9,039 bases of DNA from Syntrophaceae bacterium. Lineage in GTDB: Bacteria; Desulfobacterota; SM23-61. Under the pieces are notes generated by a model, which ran no database searches, was not told the DNA's origin, and was given only the letters and a program-made list of their open reading frames with translations. The position numbers were made by a program, and so were the translations under genes. Positions 6,396 to 9,039 of this stretch are shown here, one piece after another; positions within the stretch are counted from its first letter, which is position 1, and the number at the start of each line of letters is the position of its first letter. Location of the stretch: positions 772 through 9,810 of the forward strand of contig PMCE01000097.1 of the NCBI GenBank assembly GCA_003154025.1, read 5' to 3'.

Positions 6396-7781
6396 TCCCT
6401 CCGCCAGCCGGGAGACGTTTTCCGGGCTTCGGAGCAGAAGGCCCAGGTAGGAAAAAGTGGGACCGGGTTGCATGTAGAACCGGCGGATGATTTTCCCGTA
6501 GGCCTTCTCCAGCGCCGAGCAGCTGAGGTTCTTGGGCCGCAGGAGGCAGTTCAGGGCATTCATCCGGCCCCATTCTTCAGAAAAACCAGCCGATCCTTTC
6601 ACCTCTTGGTAGATTTCAGTTCCCGGGTAGGGGGTCAAGAAGGAAAGATTGATCTCATCAAGAGGGCTCCGGCGGATGAAGTCGAGGGTCTCACCCAAGG
6701 TTTCCTCGGTCTCCTGGGGATACCCGATCATGAAGAGGCCCTTGGCCCGGATTCCCGCCTCCTTCGTCCAGCGAATCGCTTGCTCGACTTGCCCAAAGGT
6801 GATCCCCTTCTGAATTTGATCCAAAATCTTCGGGGATCCGCTCTCGATCCCGTAGCTGATCATCCAGCATCCCGCCCTTTTCATCAAACGCAGCAACTCC
6901 GGGTCTACCGAGTCCACCCGCGCATCGCAGTTCCAATGAATGTCCAAACCCCCGCGGGCCAGTTTTTCGCCCAGTCGAACCAGGCGGGGCCGGAAGGCGG
7001 CAAACTGATCATCGGTGAAAACCAGATGGCGGATTCCGTATTGCCGGTGGAGAAAAGAGATCAGTTCCCACAGGTAGTCTTCGGAAAAGTACCGGTAGCG
7101 GTTTCCGAACACGGACCGGTCGCAGAAGGTGCAGGTCTGCGGGCATCCCCGGGAGGAAATCAGGGAGGCCGCCGGCCCCTTCCGGTAATTCAGAAAGGGA
7201 GCGCGGTAGGCCCGCGGAAAATCGGGCAGAAGGTCAAAAGCCGGGAAGGGGAGGGTGTCCAGGTTGGCGATGAATCCCCGGCGGGGGTTCACCCGGATTT
7301 CTTCCCCCTGGCGGTAAACGGCGCTGTCCACCTGATCCAAGTTTTTCTTCCCGTTAAGGGCTTCCAGCAGATCGACGAGAGCGGCCTCTCCCTCTCCCAG
7401 GATTCCGCAATCAAAATCTGGGAAGCGGCGGAAAGTCTCCTCCGGAAGGGCGGTGATATGGGGCCCGCCCACCAGGACCAGGGTCGCCGGGCTTTTCTCC
7501 TTCACCGCATGGGCGATCTTGGCCGCGTTCTCCACCGCAGCCGTGGTGCAGCTGAGGCCCACGTATCCGGGCTTTTCCCGCAGGATTTCGTCTACGATCC
7601 GGGAGAAAGACAGACCAAGAGAAGCGCTCTCCACGATTTTGACCCGGTAGCCGGCTTTCCGAAGAACCGCTCCCAGGCTCAACAGTCCCAGAGAAGGCAG
7701 ATTCCCGATAAAAGGGCGGAGATAATTTTTTTTCGGCGACCAGAAGGAATAGGGAGGATTGACGAGGACGACGGTGCTCAT
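6369..7781 (-). CDS. B12-binding domain-containing radical SAM protein
   Basis: This is a 470-residue enzyme with an N-terminal Rossmann-type cobalamin-binding region followed by a radical SAM domain. Residues 1-140 hold MSTVVLVNPPYSF, PSLGLLSLGAVLRKAGY and VLVGGPHITALPEE, ending in the typical CGILGEGE turn. The usual DxHxxG B12-ligand motif is absent, as in many members of this group. The radical SAM cluster motif is RGCPQTCTFC, with cysteines 213, 217 and 220 binding the 4Fe-4S cluster. Later family marks are VFTDDQF, RAGCWMISYGIESGSPKILDQIQKG and LFMIGYPQET. The architecture is that of BchE-like and hopanoid/lipid-modifying enzymes and of many uncharacterised anaerobic proteins; the substrate cannot be deduced and no biosynthetic partner lies beside it. 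The ATG at 7781 is chosen because conserved sequence begins there and the promoter at 7862-7890 lies upstream. An in-frame TTG at 7871 would put that promoter inside the gene. The ribosome binding site is weak (GGAT). Confidence 0.9.
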   Translation of the reverse strand: MSTVVLVNPPYSFWSPKKNYLRPFIGNLPSLGLLSLGAVLRKAGYRVKIVESASLGLSFSRIVDEILREKPGYVGLSCTTAAVENAAKIAHAVKEKSPATLVLVGGPHITALPEETFRRFPDFDCGILGEGEAALVDLLEALNGKKNLDQVDSAVYRQGEEIRVNPRRGFIANLDTLPFPAFDLLPDFPRAYRAPFLNYRKGPAASLISSRGCPQTCTFCDRSVFGNRYRYFSEDYLWELISFLHRQYGIRHLVFTDDQFAAFRPRLVRLGEKLARGGLDIHWNCDARVDSVDPELLRLMKRAGCWMISYGIESGSPKILDQIQKGITFGQVEQAIRWTKEAGIRAKGLFMIGYPQETEETLGETLDFIRRSPLDEINLSFLTPYPGTEIYQEVKGSAGFSEEWGRMNALNCLLRPKNLSCSALEKAYGKIIRRFYMQPGPTFSYLGLLLRSPENVSRLAEGLGRWLLRR

Positions 7782-7811
7782 AATGAATCCATATCTTATG
7801 GGGACGCGCGG

Positions 7812-7828
7812 TCCCGCGAAGCGCGGGA
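7812..7828 (-). promoter_or_regulatory. GC-rich hairpin in the radical SAM leader
   Basis: TCCCGCG (7812-7818) pairs perfectly with CGCGGGA (7822-7828) around a 3-nt loop. A competing hairpin pairs GGGAC (7801-7805) with GTCCC (7811-7815), and the two cannot form together. Both lie in the predicted 5' untranslated region, 20 to 47 nt upstream of the start codon. Mutually exclusive stems hint at a switch or translation control, but no ligand motif is recognised. Confidence 0.4.
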
Positions 7829-7861
7829 GGCCTGCATGGATTTCGGAATGAAAGCATAGAA

Positions 7862-7890
7862 AGATTAGCAAGGAGAACCCTTCATTTCAA
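7862..7890 (-). promoter_or_regulatory. Candidate sigma70-type promoter for the radical SAM gene
   Basis: On the minus strand TTGAAA (7890-7885) is followed by 17 bp and TAATCT (7867-7862). The -35 matches five of six consensus bases and the -10 three of six. The predicted leader is about 75 nt and contains the GC-rich hairpins. Confidence 0.45.
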
Positions 7891-7911
7891 GAAATTTTAA
7901 TACCCCTAAAG

Positions 7912-7940
7912 TTGATGGAAGGGCGGGATTCTGGTAAGGT
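7912..7940 (+). promoter_or_regulatory. Weak candidate promoter for the metallo-beta-lactamase-fold gene
   Basis: TTGATG (7912-7917) and TAAGGT (7935-7940) are 17 bp apart. Matches are four and three of six. It lies 122 bp before the start codon, in the spacer where the divergent radical SAM promoter also lies. Confidence 0.25.
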
Positions 7941-7956
7941 AGGCAAAAGCAGATAA

Positions 7957-7977
7957 GGTTCAGGTTGCAGGGTTCAG
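7957..7977. repeat. Three-copy 7-bp array, GGTTCAG type
   Basis: GGTTCAG, GTTGCAG and GGTTCAG follow without gaps in the spacer before the metallo-beta-lactamase-fold gene. Together with the array at 8012-8042 it occupies most of the leader. Confidence 0.6.
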
Positions 7978-8011
7978 ATGTATATTCCCGGTTCTGCCTT
8001 TAAGGCTTTTA

Positions 8012-8042
8012 ACTCGAATCTCGAAACCCGTAACCCGAAACC
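8012..8042. repeat. 7-bp array, ACCCGAA/TCTCGAA type
   Basis: Four heptamers (ACTCGAA, TCTCGAA and two ACCCG(T/A)A units) plus a partial copy are in register. Their reverse complement matches the GTTTCGA-type array at 3545-3579, so the two spacers carry the same repeat family in opposite orientation. Confidence 0.65.
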
Positions 8043-8051
8043 GGCCTTCAC

Positions 8052-8056
8052 GGAGG
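8052..8056 (+). promoter_or_regulatory. Shine-Dalgarno GGAGG fixing the start at 8062
   Basis: GGAGG stands five bases before the ATG at 8062. An in-frame ATG at 7978 would include the heptad repeats as coding sequence and has no good site in front of it. Confidence 0.8.
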
Positions 8057-8061
8057 CGCCT

Positions 8062-8970
8062 ATGCGCTACCTCACTCCCCACACCATCCATCCCCGCGTC
8101 GAGTACCTCGGCAGGCAGGAGATGAACGTATATCTGCTCAAGGGAAAAGAATACATGTTCATTGAAGGGGGGATGAGCTACATCATTCCCGACCTGCTTA
8201 GGCAGTTCCAGGAGCGAAGAATTGACATCTCCAGGATCACCCGCCTCTTGGTCCTCCATTCTCATTTCGACCATTGTGGAATCGCTCCCTTCTTTCAGCG
8301 GAAGATTCCCGGGCTGAGAATCATCGGCTCCAGGCGCAGCCAGGAGCTTTATGGAAAGGAAAAGGTCATCAACTTCATCCGGGATCGGAACCGGGAGATG
8401 ATTCAGCGCCTGAATATGGAAAAAGAGGCTGACGAGCTGGGGCTGTATTTCGACCGGATGGCCATCGATGAGGCGGTGGGAGAAGGGGATTCCATTGACC
8501 TGGGGGAAGGTGTAGAGGTTCGGATCATCGAAATGCCGGGTCACAGCTCCTGCTCGATCGCCGCCTACGTCCCCTCCCTGAAGGCTCTCTTTCCCTCCGA
8601 TGCCGGGGGCATCCCCGGAGAAGGGGAGGAGATCTTCGCCTCCGGCAACGAGGACTTCATCCTCTACCAAAAATCCCTGGAAAAGCTGCGGCCTCTCGAA
8701 GTGGAGGTCGTTTGCCTGGCCCGCAACGGGGCCTTCACGGGGCCTGAAGCCCGCGCATACCTTGCCCGCTCCATCAAAGCGGCGGAAGAGATGCGACTGG
8801 AAACACTCCGTCAATTCCAGGGAGTCGAGGACTTCGAGGAAAGATTGACCCGGCTGGCGAGAGAACGTTACGAGACCATAAAGACCCGTGACATCCCCTG
8901 GGACATTTACCTGGCGCTCATGCGGGGTGTAGTGAAGAATATTCTGAAAAACGCGGAAGAAGGAAAATGA
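8062..8970 (+). CDS. Metallo-beta-lactamase-fold hydrolase
   Basis: This is a 302-residue cytoplasmic protein of the metallo-beta-lactamase superfamily, whose members hydrolyse thioesters, phosphoesters or lactams with a two-metal centre or act as flavo-diiron-type oxidases. The metal motif LHSHFDHCG gives His66, His68, Asp70 and His71. His161 in MPGHSSCS and Asp180 in FPSDAGG provide the next ligands. The place where the last ligand histidine usually falls reads CLARNGAFTG, with Arg221, so one metal site may be altered. The insertion between motifs (residues 91-140) is helical and charged, and the C-terminal 80 residues form a helical extension rich in Glu and Arg. No signal peptide or partner domain is seen. 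The protein diverges from the radical SAM gene and has no co-directional neighbour inside the window. The substrate is not predictable. Confidence 0.85.
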   Translation: MRYLTPHTIHPRVEYLGRQEMNVYLLKGKEYMFIEGGMSYIIPDLLRQFQERRIDISRITRLLVLHSHFDHCGIAPFFQRKIPGLRIIGSRRSQELYGKEKVINFIRDRNREMIQRLNMEKEADELGLYFDRMAIDEAVGEGDSIDLGEGVEVRIIEMPGHSSCSIAAYVPSLKALFPSDAGGIPGEGEEIFASGNEDFILYQKSLEKLRPLEVEVVCLARNGAFTGPEARAYLARSIKAAEEMRLETLRQFQGVEDFEERLTRLARERYETIKTRDIPWDIYLALMRGVVKNILKNAEEGK

Positions 8971-8974
8971 AAAA

Positions 8975-9009
8975 ATCAGCTGTCATCTATCAGCGGTCAG
9001 CGCTCAGCC
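8975..9009. repeat. Five-copy 7-bp array, (A/G)TCAGC(T/G) type
   Basis: Heptamers of the form (A/G/C)TCAGC(G/T/C), one of them decayed (GTCATCT), begin 4 bp after the stop codon of the metallo-beta-lactamase-fold gene. The window ends in AGCTGA, the complement of the TCAGCT at the start of the array, so an inverted partner array may follow. No gene is supported in 8971-9039. Confidence 0.7.
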
Positions 9010-9039
9010 AAAAATGAACTTCAAAAGGGTTTTAGCTGA

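Noticed and set aside
6468..7859. 463-codon plus-strand open frame opposite the radical SAM gene
   Set aside because: The opposite strand encodes an unmistakable radical SAM enzyme; this frame has no family pattern.
7782..7871. TTG start at 7871 for the radical SAM gene
   Set aside because: The extra 30 residues come from a hairpin-rich leader and overlap the candidate promoter.
7978..8061. ATG at 7978 as start of the metallo-beta-lactamase-fold gene
   Set aside because: The extension encodes the heptad repeats, and the ATG at 8062 has a clear GGAGG.
9014..9039. Start of a further gene at the right edge
   Set aside because: Only eight codons are available, with no ribosome binding site. 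The text resembles an inverted copy of the preceding repeat.

Overview
The window looks like a chromosomal segment from a GC-rich anaerobic bacterium, most like a Desulfobacterota (deltaproteobacterial) lineage. This is an inference from gene content and style: a CoA-disulfide-reductase-type flavoenzyme that appears to use selenocysteine, a B12-binding radical SAM enzyme, housekeeping ftsH, and intergenic gaps filled with degenerate 7-bp-period repeats. No phage, transposon, CRISPR, tRNA or rRNA signal is visible.

Layout: the left third is a run of three minus-strand genes, read right to left: a MidA/NDUFAF7-type methyltransferase (3511-2345), a YbaK-type Cys-tRNA(Pro) deacylase (2207-1695) and the flavin disulfide reductase (1508-153). 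Gaps of 137 and 186 bp separate them, so they may not form one tight operon. Two plus-strand genes diverge from the methyltransferase: an FMN-binding pyridoxamine-phosphate-oxidase-fold protein (3656-4258) and ftsH (4440-6395), the latter with a good sigma70-type promoter of its own. ftsH converges on, and overlaps by 27 bp, a minus-strand B12-binding radical SAM gene (7781-6369). A metallo-beta-lactamase-fold hydrolase (8062-8970) diverges from the radical SAM gene. No gene-free stretch exceeds 300 bp.

The main discovery is in the disulfide reductase. Its frame runs without a gap from an ATG with a strong ribosome binding site (1508) to the stop at 153, apart from one in-frame TGA at 1376-1374. 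That TGA falls on the catalytic cysteine of the CoA-disulfide reductase family (SYSA-[TGA]-AMPYYIG, residue 45). A SECIS-like hairpin begins 14 nt after it, with a G-rich apical loop 21 nt after it. The simplest reading is a selenocysteine version of CoA-disulfide reductase, which standard gene calling would cut to a 405-residue fragment lacking both its FAD-binding N-terminus and its active-site residue. No selA, selB, selC or selD is in the window, so the decoding machinery must lie elsewhere.

A second theme is that nearly every intergenic gap carries short degenerate tandem arrays with a 7-bp period but different wording, some running into stop codons. The genes do not form one obvious pathway. 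Protein quality control (FtsH, YbaK), thiol/redox chemistry (the disulfide reductase), a flavin-binding protein and two enzymes of unknown substrate sit side by side.
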